The notes under the pieces: model-generated
Told to the model about the DNA's origin: nothing
The model's input: only the letters and a program-made list of their open reading frames with translations
The model's database searches: none
DNA from: Marinifilum fragile JCM 15579
Lineage (GTDB): Bacteria > Bacteroidota > Bacteroidia > Bacteroidales > Marinifilaceae
NCBI RefSeq assembly: GCF_001310955.1
Contig: NZ_BAZX01000038.1
Span: 1 to 33,887, forward strand
Direction of reading: 5' to 3'
DNA length: 33,887 nucleotides
Translations under genes and position numbers: made by a program
Part shown: piece by piece, positions 19,337 through 27,806 of the stretch
How positions within the stretch are numbered: the first letter of the stretch is position 1
How the letters are laid out: each line of letters opens with the position of its first letter

Positions 19337-19564
19337 TTAAAGCTTTTTATTGATATCATCCTTAAAATCCTTGATGTTATCAAGAATATCAGTTTCATCT
19401 TTTATTTCCTTTTTGATATCGTCTGCCGCTCGTTTAAACTCTTTCATTCCTTTTCCTAAGCCTTGTGCCAATTCAGGAATTTTTTTCGATCCAAAAAGTA
19501 GAAGAATAACAACCAGAACAATAACAATTTCCCCTCCACTAATAAATAAAAGTATGCTTTCCAT
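19337..19564 (-). CDS. tatA: Sec-independent protein translocase TatA/E
   Basis: A 75-residue TatA-type subunit that forms the twin-arginine export channel with TatC. One N-terminal transmembrane helix (about 5-23, [20 protein letters not shown]) is followed by the hinge [20 protein letters not shown] and an acidic/basic amphipathic tail. The ATG at 19564 is preferred over a TTG at 19594, because a TATATTTG box at 19582-19589 would put the transcript start between them. tatC is not in the window. Confidence 0.93.
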   Translation of the reverse strand: MESILLFISGGEIVIVLVVILLLFGSKKIPELAQGLGKGMKEFKRAADDIKKEIKDETDILDNIKDFKDDINKKL

Positions 19565-19581
19565 CTGATGAATATTTTTCA

Positions 19582-19589
19582 CAAATATA
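19582..19589 (-). promoter_or_regulatory. tatA promoter -7 box
   Basis: TATATTTG on the minus strand, full match to TAnnTTTG, 18 bases before the tatA ATG. No clear upstream TTG at the expected distance. Confidence 0.5.
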
Positions 19590-19729
19590 CCCAAGAAATT
19601 TCAAATTAATACGATAGTTGTTGATACTTGTATGCGAAAATCTTATTTCGAAACAAATTGCAATAGTTCAGTTACAATAATCAGAACTTGCGTAGGTCAA
19701 GCATATAGTTCCGAAGGTGAGAGGAATAT

Positions 19730-19845
19730 TTCCGCACAAAGCTCCATCATCACTTTTTATGTGCGGAAAGGGTATCCTTGCGTGCGGAAGCCATTTTTTC
19801 GCGTGCGGAATAATATTTTGGTGTGCGGAGTAATATCCTAAAACA
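19730..19845. repeat. GTGCGGA repeat array, about 21-bp period, with one inverted copy
   Basis: Four direct copies of GTGCGGA start at 19761, 19782, 19803 and 19823 (spacing 21, 21, 20). One inverted copy, TTCCGCAC, lies at 19730-19737. The sequence between copies is partly shared (TATCC at 19772 and 19836; TAATAT at 19811 and 19832). The array is in the 331-base gap between the tatA start and the secDF stop, about 150-250 bases upstream of the tatA promoter box. Two helical turns between copies suits side-by-side protein binding. Short frames through it look non-coding. Confidence 0.6.
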
Positions 19846-19849
19846 AAAA

Positions 19850-19885
19850 TCCCCCGAACCAAACGGCCGGGGGATGAAACTTATA
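19850..19885 (-). terminator. Rho-independent terminator of secDF
   Basis: On the minus strand ATCCCCC pairs with GGGGGAT (19879-19885 with 19859-19865) around a 13-base loop, followed by TTTTTGTTT. It lies 11 bases after the secDF stop. Confidence 0.88.
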
Positions 19886-19895
19886 GAAAGTTCAA

Positions 19896-22877
19896 TTATT
19901 TCTTTCTCTTTTCTACCACTTTTTCAACACGTAAGCTTGTGTCGTAAGCAATAGGAGATGCAATGAATAGTGATGAGTATGTACCTACTATAACACCTAC
20001 TAACAATGCAAATGTAAATCCTTGGATTGAAGTACCACCGAACAAGAAAATTGCCAATAATACAACCATGGTAGAAAGCGATGTACTAAATGTACGACGC
20101 ATTGTACTGTTCAAGGCTTTATTCACAACCTCTTCGCGATCACGTTTAGGATATAATCCCAAGTACTCACGGATACGGTCAAATACTACCACGGTATCAT
20201 TAATAGAGTAACCAACTACCGTAAGGATTGCTGCAATAAATGCTTGGTCGATCTCTAAAGAGAATGGCAATAAACCAGATCCAATAGAGAAGATACCCAA
20301 TACGATGATCGAGTCGTGAGCCAATGCAGCAACTGCACCTAAACCATACTGCCAGTTCGAGAAACGAACCATGATGTATAAGAAAATCACGATTAATGCA
20401 CCCAAGATAGACCACAATGCAGAAGTACGAATATCATCAGCAATGGTAGGACCAACTTTCTGAGACATTTTACGGTTGTTTTCTAAGAAATCAACTTTTG
20501 TTGTTCCATCAGCCAAGTATGATTTCAATCCTTCATATAGTAATCCTTCAACTTCGTCATCAACCTCAGTTCCCGCTTCGTCGATTTTGTATTTAGTAGT
20601 AATCTTAACCTGATTGTTACCACCGAAAGTTTTTACTTCAGGAGCGTGACCATATACTGGTTCCAATGATTTAGCAACATCTTCAACACCTACTGGCTGA
20701 TCGAAAGCTACAACGTAAGTTCTACCTCCAGTAAAGTCGATACCTTGGTTCAAACCTTTTGTAGAAAGTGATACAACACTTAATACAATAGCTGCACCAG
20801 AAATTACGTAGAATAATTTTCTTTTCTGTAAGAAAGTAACAGCCGAATTTCTCAACCAGTTATCAGTAAATTTAGTTGCGAAAGTAACGTTACGATTACG
20901 AGCTGTTTGCGCTTCAAAAATTAATCTTGTAATAAAGATTGCAGCAAACAATGATGAGAAGATACCGATTACCAATGTAGTTGCGAAACCTTTAATTGGA
21001 CCTTCACCGAATAAGTAAAGAATGATACCAGTTAACAAGGTAGTAATGTTACCATCGATAATTGCAGAGTAAGCATTCTTGTAACCATCGCTAATCGCAA
21101 GGCCTAATCCTTTACCAGCTTTCAACTCTTCCTGAATACGCTCATAGATCAGCACGTTCGCATCAACCGACATACCAATTGTTAATACAATACCCGCAAT
21201 ACCTGGTAATGTAAGAACAGCTCCCAATGAAGCCAACACACCAAAAATAAAGAACAAGTTCGCAATCAATGCGATGTTAGCCGCTAAACCTGCACCTTTA
21301 CTATAGAAGAAGAACATGTAAACCAATACCAACACGAAAGCAATGATAAATGAGTACATCCCTTTTTGGATTGACTCTTTACCAAGAGATGGACCAACAA
21401 CTTCGTCGGCAATAATATGTGCCGGAGCAGGAAGTTTACCTGATTTCAAGATGTTTGCCAAGTCTTTTGCCTCAGCAACAGTAAAGCTACCACTAATGCT
21501 TGACTGACCACCTTTGATTTCACCCAATACGTTTGGTGCAGAATATACATATCCGTCCAATACAATTGCAATTGCACGGTTAACATTATCTTTGGTTAAA
21601 CGAGCCCAAGTTTTAGCACCTTCACCACTCATACTCATCGACACTTCATACTTAGCAGTATTTTGGTCAACTTGTTCGCGTGCTGAAGTAACTGCATCTC
21701 CATCCAATGGAGCTTTACCATCGCGGCTTGTTACTTTAATCGCAAATAATTCGAATACATTACCTCCCTCATCAATAGGCTTAACTCCCCAGAAGAATTT
21801 CAAGTTACGAGGTAATACCGATTTAATAGCAGGCATTGTCAATGCTTCATTCACCTTAGCAGTATCCTTAACGTGAGACATACCCACAACTGCTTTTGAA
21901 GATCCTCCTTGTTGAGTTGGGTTCAAAATTGAGAACAATGGGTACATTTTAGCCATTGCTTTTTCATCTTGCGATGTAGCCAATGAATCTTGAGCACCTT
22001 CTTCTTCAATTTTATCTAAAAGAGCAACCTCTTCATCTTTTGCTTCTTTTTTCACCTCTTCGGTAGCAGCTTCTTCTTCAACATCACCTGCATTTTTAAT
22101 TTCGGCAAGTTTTGTGTTTGCTGCATTTAAGTATTGCATTACTTCAGGAGCACTGTAAGTTTCCCAAAACTCAAGACTTGCAGTTCCTTGAAGAAGTTTA
22201 CGCACACGTGCAGCATCTTTAATACCTGGAAGTTCGATGATGATACGACCTGATACATCAGCTTTCTGAATGTTTGGCTGAGCAACACCAAAACGGTCGA
22301 TACGAGAACGTAGAATATTGTAGGTATTATCAATAGCAGCATCAGTTTCTTTCTTGATTACCTTTAACACTTCAGCATTTGAAGCTCCAAAAGGAATCTT
22401 GTCTTTCAACTCAAGCGTACCGAAAATATCTGGTGATGATAACTGAGCGTTAGGATCGATTTGCTCGAATGCTTGTCCGAACAACTCAACGAATCCTTTA
22501 CCACTATTTGCCTGCATTTGTTTTGCTTTGGCAATTGCAGCATTAAAAGTTTCATCCTTGCTGTTGTTCGCCATCGCTTTGATGATATCAACAACAGAAA
22601 CTTCCATTGTAACGTTCATACCTCCCTTAAGGTCAAGCCCTAAGTTCATTTCCAACTCCTTACACTCTTTGTAAGTGTAATTCTTCAACCATAAGAAATT
22701 GTAAACCCCTTCTCCTCTGATCGAGTCAAGGTAGGTTTGTTCTTTCTTAATGTCGCCAGCTCCAAACTCTCGAGCTTCCTTTTCAACTTTTTTCGTTACG
22801 TAAGTAAAAGTCAATTGATACAAACTCACTAACGCAAAGACAATAGCGAGTAGACGAATCGCTCCTTTATTTCGCAT
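19896..22877 (-). CDS. secDF: Fused protein translocase subunit SecD-SecF
   Basis: A 993-residue fusion of SecD and SecF, the proton-driven partner of SecYEG, as is usual in Bacteroidota. The SecD part opens with one transmembrane helix (about 8-27), then LGLDLKGGMNVTMEV and the periplasmic P1 domain with IIIELPGIKDAARVRKLLQ. An acidic low-complexity stretch lies at about 255-300. The membrane part has GIAGIVLTIGMSVDANVLIYERI. The SecF part starts near residue 680 with GLNQGIDFTGGRTYVV and ends with YSINDTVVVFDRIRE and a basic tail. Transcribed alone, with a strong terminator. Confidence 0.97.
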   Translation of the reverse strand: MRNKGAIRLLAIVFALVSLYQLTFTYVTKKVEKEAREFGAGDIKKEQTYLDSIRGEGVYNFLWLKNYTYKECKELEMNLGLDLKGGMNVTMEVSVVDIIKAMANNSKDETFNAAIAKAKQMQANSGKGFVELFGQAFEQIDPNAQLSSPDIFGTLELKDKIPFGASNAEVLKVIKKETDAAIDNTYNILRSRIDRFGVAQPNIQKADVSGRIIIELPGIKDAARVRKLLQGTASLEFWETYSAPEVMQYLNAANTKLAEIKNAGDVEEEAATEEVKKEAKDEEVALLDKIEEEGAQDSLATSQDEKAMAKMYPLFSILNPTQQGGSSKAVVGMSHVKDTAKVNEALTMPAIKSVLPRNLKFFWGVKPIDEGGNVFELFAIKVTSRDGKAPLDGDAVTSAREQVDQNTAKYEVSMSMSGEGAKTWARLTKDNVNRAIAIVLDGYVYSAPNVLGEIKGGQSSISGSFTVAEAKDLANILKSGKLPAPAHIIADEVVGPSLGKESIQKGMYSFIIAFVLVLVYMFFFYSKGAGLAANIALIANLFFIFGVLASLGAVLTLPGIAGIVLTIGMSVDANVLIYERIQEELKAGKGLGLAISDGYKNAYSAIIDGNITTLLTGIILYLFGEGPIKGFATTLVIGIFSSLFAAIFITRLIFEAQTARNRNVTFATKFTDNWLRNSAVTFLQKRKLFYVISGAAIVLSVVSLSTKGLNQGIDFTGGRTYVVAFDQPVGVEDVAKSLEPVYGHAPEVKTFGGNNQVKITTKYKIDEAGTEVDDEVEGLLYEGLKSYLADGTTKVDFLENNRKMSQKVGPTIADDIRTSALWSILGALIVIFLYIMVRFSNWQYGLGAVAALAHDSIIVLGIFSIGSGLLPFSLEIDQAFIAAILTVVGYSINDTVVVFDRIREYLGLYPKRDREEVVNKALNSTMRRTFSTSLSTMVVLLAIFLFGGTSIQGFTFALLVGVIVGTYSSLFIASPIAYDTSLRVEKVVEKRKK

Positions 22878-22943
22878 GTGTTTAGGTTTAAATAAATTCT
22901 TACTTTATGTGGTATTCTATATTTTCAACCGCAAATTAACGCA

Positions 22944-22951
22944 CAAATATA
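22944..22951 (-). promoter_or_regulatory. secDF promoter -7 box
   Basis: TATATTTG on the minus strand, full match to TAnnTTTG, about 67 bases before the secDF ATG. No TTG at the ideal distance. Confidence 0.45.
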
Positions 22952-23028
22952 TTAATTTTTTTCTAATTCCTTTGTTCAATAATTACTAGCATTTTATGGA
23001 TTTTCAGTCCTTTGTAAATCCCGCACGC

Positions 23029-23454
23029 TTACTCATTGTTTAATTGCAAAACTCTCCTTCTGTAATCAATAATTCCATTGTACTTTAAAAGGAAGTCACT
23101 TCCCAGCAATCCACAAATCTCTCGATTGCAATATTGGCGGTACATTTCATTAATTCCCGACAAGTTGATCAAGGCACAAGAAAAGTCATTTATACAAAGA
23201 GTTCCAATCTGAAAACGATCGATTTTAGCCATCTCCGTTTCTATACTTCCCTCGCCTAATCCTCTTGATTTTATCTCAGAATCTTCTTGAACCGCTTTTT
23301 GATAATCGTCAACAAAATTTTTGTCAAGTACCGTTTTAGAGGCACCGGTATCGATCACCATTTCTCCTTTCTGACCTGTGTTAATTTCACACTCAATCAG
23401 CAGATGGAAACTATTCTCTTCTAATTCTACAACCTCTATCGGTATCTCTATCAT
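23029..23454 (-). CDS. Retropepsin-like aspartic protease
   Basis: A 141-residue single-domain protein with the aspartic protease motif MVIDTGASKTVLD (about residues 33-45) and the later hydrophobic-hydrophobic-Gly block CGLLGSDFLLKYNGIIDY, the pattern of retropepsin-like (gag-type) proteases that act as dimers. No signal peptide or transmembrane segment is visible, so it is probably cytoplasmic. The ATG at 23454 is chosen over a TTG at 23472, because a TATATTTG box at 23480-23487 would place the transcript start near 23473. Substrate unknown; it stands alone between secDF and mdh. Confidence 0.88.
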   Translation of the reverse strand: MIEIPIEVVELEENSFHLLIECEINTGQKGEMVIDTGASKTVLDKNFVDDYQKAVQEDSEIKSRGLGEGSIETEMAKIDRFQIGTLCINDFSCALINLSGINEMYRQYCNREICGLLGSDFLLKYNGIIDYRRRVLQLNNE

Positions 23455-23479
23455 GTTCTTCAATTTCTGCAAAGGATAG

Positions 23480-23487
23480 CAAATATA
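23480..23487 (-). promoter_or_regulatory. Promoter -7 box of the retropepsin-like gene
   Basis: TATATTTG on the minus strand, 25 bases before the ATG at 23454. No clear TTG upstream. Confidence 0.45.
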
Positions 23488-23606
23488 CCAAAAGGAAAGC
23501 TATTTTACTGCATGATTACTGAACAAAAGTGAGTGTAAATGAATGAACAAATATTTTATTGAATAAATGAGTATCCTGTTGACTAATGGGTGTTTAATAA
23601 ATTAGA

Positions 23607-23640
23607 CAAAAAAGGTCATCTCAAATGAGATGACCTCTTC
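23607..23640 (-). terminator. Rho-independent terminator of mdh
   Basis: A perfect 10-base stem, AGGTCATCTC/GAGATGACCT, with loop AAAT on the plus strand. On the minus strand it is followed by TTTTTTG. It lies about 25 bases after the mdh stop. Confidence 0.92.
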
Positions 23641-23660
23641 CCTTTAATAAAATGAACCGA

Positions 23661-24599
23661 TTAGGCAATAATGTTCATTTCATCCAATACTTTCATTACA
23701 GACTTAACAGCTTCTGCTGAACCTTTCAACAATGCCATTTCGTCTTCGTTCAATTTAACTTCAATAATTTCTTCAATACCGTTCTTACCCAATTTAACAG
23801 GTACACCTAGGTAAATATCTTTCATTCCGTATTCACCATTCAACAATGCACAAACTGGGAAAATTCTCTTCTGATCACGAACGATAGCTTCAACCATTTG
23901 AGCAGCAGCAGCACCTGGAGCATACCAAGCAGAAGTTCCCATTAGGTTTACAAGCTCACCACCACCGAATTTGGTTCTTTCGATAATAGCATTTAATTTC
24001 TCTTCTTCGATCAATTCGGTAACAGGAATACCAGCTACAGTAGTATAACGTGGAAGTGGTACCATAGTATCACCGTGTCCACCCATTAACAATGCTTGAA
24101 TATCCTTTGGATTAACATCTAGTTCTTCAGCAAGGAAAGCACGGTAGCGAGCTGTATCCAATACACCAGCCATACCAAATACTTTGTTCGATGCTTTCTT
24201 AGCAGTTAAGAAAGCTGCATAAGTCATTACATCAAGTGGATTTGATACGATAATGATAATTGCATCAGGAGAGTGAGCAATTACATTTTCAGTAACTGAT
24301 TTTACAATACCAGCGTTAGTGGCGATTAAGTCATCACGACTCATACCCGGCTTACGAGGAAGACCAGAAGTAATTACCACAACTTCAGACCCTGCAGTTG
24401 CAGCATAATCATTAGTTACACCTTTAACTCTTGTGTCGTAATAGTTAATAGGAGCAGTTTGCCACATATCTAATGCTTTACCTTCTGCCAATCCTTCTTT
24501 AATATCAACAACAACAACTTCGTTTGCCAACTCTTTCTGAGCGATACAATTTGCACAGGTTGCCCCCACGTTACCTGCACCAACTACGGTAATTTTCAT
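23661..24599 (-). CDS. mdh: Malate dehydrogenase
   Basis: A 312-residue NAD-dependent malate dehydrogenase of the LDH-like type (TCA cycle, malate/oxaloacetate). The Rossmann motif is VVGAGNVGATCANC (about 5-18), followed by VVVDIKEG for NAD selection. The substrate-loop arginines are in LPRKPGMSRDDL, where the first Arg marks malate rather than lactate specificity. IVSNPLDVMTY and the catalytic His in MGGHGDTMVP are present. Single-gene unit with its own promoter and a strong terminator. Confidence 0.97.
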   Translation of the reverse strand: MKITVVGAGNVGATCANCIAQKELANEVVVVDIKEGLAEGKALDMWQTAPINYYDTRVKGVTNDYAATAGSEVVVITSGLPRKPGMSRDDLIATNAGIVKSVTENVIAHSPDAIIIIVSNPLDVMTYAAFLTAKKASNKVFGMAGVLDTARYRAFLAEELDVNPKDIQALLMGGHGDTMVPLPRYTTVAGIPVTELIEEEKLNAIIERTKFGGGELVNLMGTSAWYAPGAAAAQMVEAIVRDQKRIFPVCALLNGEYGMKDIYLGVPVKLGKNGIEEIIEVKLNEDEMALLKGSAEAVKSVMKVLDEMNIIA

Positions 24600-24737
24600 A
24601 TCAGTAAGTTTTTAGTAAGGCGCTTTACAATTTACTTCAGATAATATAAATCTAAGCAGCAAATTGCATAAGCAATATTCATTGATTTATTAATTATTTC
24701 TTTATTTTAATGTAGAATTTTTTCTCTATTCTGAGAA

Positions 24738-24766
24738 CAAATATAAGTACATTGCCATATTTGCAA
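24738..24766 (-). promoter_or_regulatory. mdh promoter
   Basis: On the minus strand TTG (24764-24766) is followed after 18 bases by TATATTTG (24738-24745), near-perfect for the Bacteroidetes consensus. It implies a leader of about 130 bases before the mdh ATG. Confidence 0.7.
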
Positions 24767-25028
24767 GTATAAAAACAACTGCTTTCCAACAGCTATTTCT
24801 AAATATATAAAAAATCCTCAACAAATATCGAACTTATGACATATTTAGAGATTTTAAAATTGGGTAAAAACACCCATACAGTAGGTTTCAAGAATAAACG
24901 ATAATCGGGTCTTCTAGTATTATCGGTAATTTCAGCTTAAAACAAGCAGCCTTATTTTATATTTTTTACTTATAGATATGAATTGAAATTACAGGTCGCA
25001 AGTCAGAATTAACTATACGCAAACGATT
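24767..25028. other. AT-rich intergenic stretch, nothing recognised
   Basis: Between the mdh promoter and the glmM terminator. No open reading frame or RNA gene was recognised. Confidence 0.5.
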
Positions 25029-25083
25029 ACGGAATTTTTTCCGTTATAAATAAAAAAAGTGCATTGATTAACACCAATGCACT
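25029..25083 (-). terminator. Terminator region of glmM
   Basis: AGTGCATTG (25058-25066) pairs with CAATGCACT (25075-25083); on the minus strand it is followed by TTTTTTTATTTA. A second small hairpin ACGGAA-TTTT-TTCCGT lies just beyond at 25029-25044. Confidence 0.85.
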
Positions 25084-25107
25084 TAACTTAAAATATATGA
25101 GTTTTTA

Positions 25108-26495
25108 CTATTTAATGATCTCTTTTATTTCTGAAATGATTTTATCCGCCAATTTATTTGCAGTTTCTTCATTCTCGCTTTCAGAATAAATTCGAATAAT
25201 TGGTTCCGTATTAGATTTTCTTAAATGAACCCATTCTTTTGCAAAATCGATCTTCACACCATCAATATCATTCACTTTTTCATGTTGATATTTCTCTTTC
25301 ATTGCTACAAGAACAGCATCAACATCAATTTCTGGAGTTAATTCAATCTTGTTCTTAGAAATAAAATAGTTTGGATAAGAAGATCTCAATTCAGAAGCTT
25401 TCATTCCGGTTTTTGCCAAATGACTTAAAAACAAACCAACCCCAACCAAAGCATCGCGACCATAATGACTGGCAGGATAAATAATTCCTCCGTTTCCTTC
25501 GCCACCAATTACCGCATTGTTAGCTTTCATTTTGGTTACAACGTTTACTTCACCTACAGCAGAAGCTTCGTATGATCACTGTGTTTTTCGGTAATATCTC
25601 TAAGAGCTCGTGTAGAAGACAGGTTTGAAACCGTATTTCCTGGAGTATTTGCTAGCACGTAGTCAGCACAAGCTACAAGTGTATACTCTTCACCAAACAT
25701 ACTTCCATCTTCGTTAACAATCGCAAGTCTGTCAACATCCGGATCAACAACAAAACCTAAATCAGCCTTACCTTCTTTCATTACCTCAGCAATAGCAGTT
25801 AAGTTTTCAGGTAGTGGTTCTGGATTGTGTGGGAAATGACCATTTGGTTCGCAGTACAATTCAATTACATTTTCAACTCCTAATGCACGAAGCATACCAG
25901 GAATTGCAATACCTCCTACCGAATTAACAGCATCAACAGCTACTGAGAAATTCGCTTTTTTGATGGCTTCCACATCTACCAAATCCAAAGACAGAACATG
26001 ATCGATATGCTTTTGAGTGTAATCTTCTACATTAGTAATACTTCCTAAATCATCAACATCTGCGAAAAGGAAATCTTCTTGCTCAGCAATGCTTAGCACT
26101 AACTTGCCATCCTCATCATTAAGGAATTCACCTTTTTCATTCAATAATTTAAGAGCGTTCCATTGTTTTGGATTGTGGCTCGCAGTTAAAATGATACCCC
26201 CATCAGCTTTTTCTTCTGTTACGGCAAACTCGGTTGTTGGCGTAGATGCCAAACCGATTTCCACAACATCAATCCCTAAGCCAATTAATGTACCAACTAC
26301 AAGTTTATCTACCATTTCACCTGAAATACGAGCGTCGCGACCAACAACCACTTTAATTTTTTTGCCATCATGTCTTCTGATTGCCCAAGTTCCATATGCA
26401 GCCGAAAACTTTACCACATCTAAAGGACTAAGACCTTCGCCTACTTTTCCTCCAATAGTTCCGCGTATTCCGGAAATTGATTTAATTAATGCCAT
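25108..26495 (-). CDS. glmM: Phosphoglucosamine mutase (frameshifted as given)
   Basis: GlmM converts glucosamine-6-phosphate to glucosamine-1-phosphate for peptidoglycan and LPS precursors. Repaired length is about 462 residues, normal for Bacteroidota. Seen: start SISGIRGTIGGK, phosphoserine loop LTASHNPKQWNALKLL, metal loop DPDVDRLAIVNEDG, then in the next frame GEGNGGIIYPASHYGRDALVG and the phosphate-binding end LRKSNTEPIIRIYSE. The frame breaks near 25570-25574: the coding strand reads GATCATACGAAGCT, and one added base (GATCATTACGAAGCT) restores YEASAVGEVNVVTKM into the second part. Since the enzyme is normally essential, a sequence error is the likely cause. Other hexose-phosphate mutases of this family cannot be fully excluded. 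Confidence 0.92.
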
Positions 26496-26531
26496 TTTTT
26501 AATTTTTGTTAAATGTTTACAATCACACACA

Positions 26532-26539
26532 CAAATTTA
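26532..26539 (-). promoter_or_regulatory. glmM promoter -7 box
   Basis: TAAATTTG on the minus strand, full match to TAnnTTTG, 36 bases before the glmM ATG, in the divergent gap shared with the pseudouridine synthase gene. Confidence 0.45.
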
Positions 26540-26659
26540 GCGTCGAAAAAAACAATGAATTAATTTTCGCTCGTACAAATGTAAAAAATCTATCAAGTTT
26601 AATTTACAATCAAAATGAACTTTTTGAAATGTTACTCAAATATATTCTTTGATAATTAA

Positions 26660-26667
26660 TACCTTTG
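26660..26667 (+). promoter_or_regulatory. Promoter -7 box of the pseudouridine synthase gene
   Basis: TACCTTTG, full match to TAnnTTTG, 32 bases before the ATG at 26699. No TTG at the expected distance. Confidence 0.5.
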
Positions 26668-26698
26668 CAAGTTCAAAACATTGATCATACTGTCAGAA

Positions 26699-27715
26699 AT
26701 GGAAGAGAAGACTTACGGTAAGCCTAGAAAAGGAAAGACAAGCTACCGATCAAAAAAATATAGCGGAAACAAATCAGAAGAATCTAAATCCGATTTTAGA
26801 AAAAATCCTAAAAACAAGGAAGAAAGAAAAACTTTTTCTGAAAATCCAGAAAAAAAGAAGCGATTTTCTAAGCAATCAGATCAAAAAAGACCTTTTAAAT
26901 CGAAAAAACGATTTGATGAGAATGGTCCTGACAAAGAATCTTTGCGAAAAAGACACTATAGCAAGAAAAAGCAGCTTGAGCATGCTAAAATGATGGGACC
27001 TAAAGATGGTATTCTGAGATTAAATAAGTTCATTGCCAATTCAGGTGAATGTTCGAGACGCGAAGCTGATGCAAGAATAGCAGAAGGTCGTGTTACGGTA
27101 AATGGTGAAATTGTAACTGAAGTTGGAACCAAAGTGAATCTTAAAGATAAAGTTTGCATGGATGGAGTTTTACTTCAGCCGGAATCGAAAGTTTATCTTG
27201 TTTTAAACAAACCAAAGGATTTTGTAACAACCTTAGATGATCCAATGGGGCGAAAAACTGTACTCGACTTGATTAAACATGCTTGCAATGAAAGAGTTTA
27301 TCCTGTTGGAAGATTAGATAGAATGACAACCGGAGTATTGTTATTTACCAATGATGGTGATCTTACCAAACGCTTAACTCATCCAAGTTACAACAAGAAG
27401 AAAATTTATCATGTATTCCTGGATCGTGAAATTTCGCAGGAGGAACTTGACATGATAGCCAAAGGTCTGGAATTGGAAGATGGTTTCATCAAATCGGATG
27501 CTATTAGCTTTGCCGATCCTAAAGACAAAAAACAAGTTGGAATTGAAATTCACTCTGGGAAAAACAGAATCGTTCGTAGAATTTTCGAACATTTAGGATA
27601 TACAGTTGAGAAACTTGATCGTGTTTTCTTTGCAGGAATCACCAAGAAAAATATCCCAAGAGGAAAATGGAGATTCTTAACTGCAGAAGAAGTTAGAATG
27701 CTAAAGTTATTCTAA
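26699..27715 (+). CDS. RsuA/RluB-family pseudouridine synthase with basic N-terminal extension
   Basis: A 338-residue rRNA pseudouridine synthase. Residues 1 to about 98 are a Lys/Arg/Ser-rich, probably disordered extension. An S4 RNA-binding domain follows (about 100-150, LRLNKFIANSGECSRREADARIAEGRVTVNG). The catalytic domain has the active-site Asp in VYPVGRLDRMTTGVLLFTNDG and the family end GKNRIVRRIFEHLGYTVEKL. It most resembles RluB, which modifies 23S rRNA, but RsuA and RluF are close relatives. The ATG at 26699 is chosen over a TTG at 26681, which lies close to the promoter box. Confidence 0.93.
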   Translation: MEEKTYGKPRKGKTSYRSKKYSGNKSEESKSDFRKNPKNKEERKTFSENPEKKKRFSKQSDQKRPFKSKKRFDENGPDKESLRKRHYSKKKQLEHAKMMGPKDGILRLNKFIANSGECSRREADARIAEGRVTVNGEIVTEVGTKVNLKDKVCMDGVLLQPESKVYLVLNKPKDFVTTLDDPMGRKTVLDLIKHACNERVYPVGRLDRMTTGVLLFTNDGDLTKRLTHPSYNKKKIYHVFLDREISQEELDMIAKGLELEDGFIKSDAISFADPKDKKQVGIEIHSGKNRIVRRIFEHLGYTVEKLDRVFFAGITKKNIPRGKWRFLTAEEVRMLKLF

Positions 27716-27751
27716 GAATATTTTAATTGAAATATACTAAAGAAGTTAAAT

Positions 27752-27786
27752 AAAAAACGGCTCCCCAATAGAGAGCCGTTTTTTTA
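27752..27786. terminator. Bidirectional terminator between convergent genes
   Basis: AAAAAACGGCTC pairs with GAGCCGTTTTTT around a nine-base loop. It has T-runs on both strands and serves the pseudouridine synthase gene (plus) and the aminotransferase gene (minus). Confidence 0.9.
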
Positions 27787-27806
27787 TATTTTCAAAGTAA
27801 TAACTT

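Noticed and set aside
19632..19862. Two opposed short frames of 64-69 codons through the GTGCGGA array, with seven-residue repeats such as VRK/VRN or PHA
   Set aside because: The peptide repeats only mirror the 21-base DNA period, the last unit is 20 bases and breaks the pattern, and neither frame looks like a real protein. The DNA repeat itself is the signal.
21514..21876. 120-codon plus-strand frame opposite secDF
   Set aside because: Antisense to conserved SecD sequence; it follows the codon pattern of the real gene.
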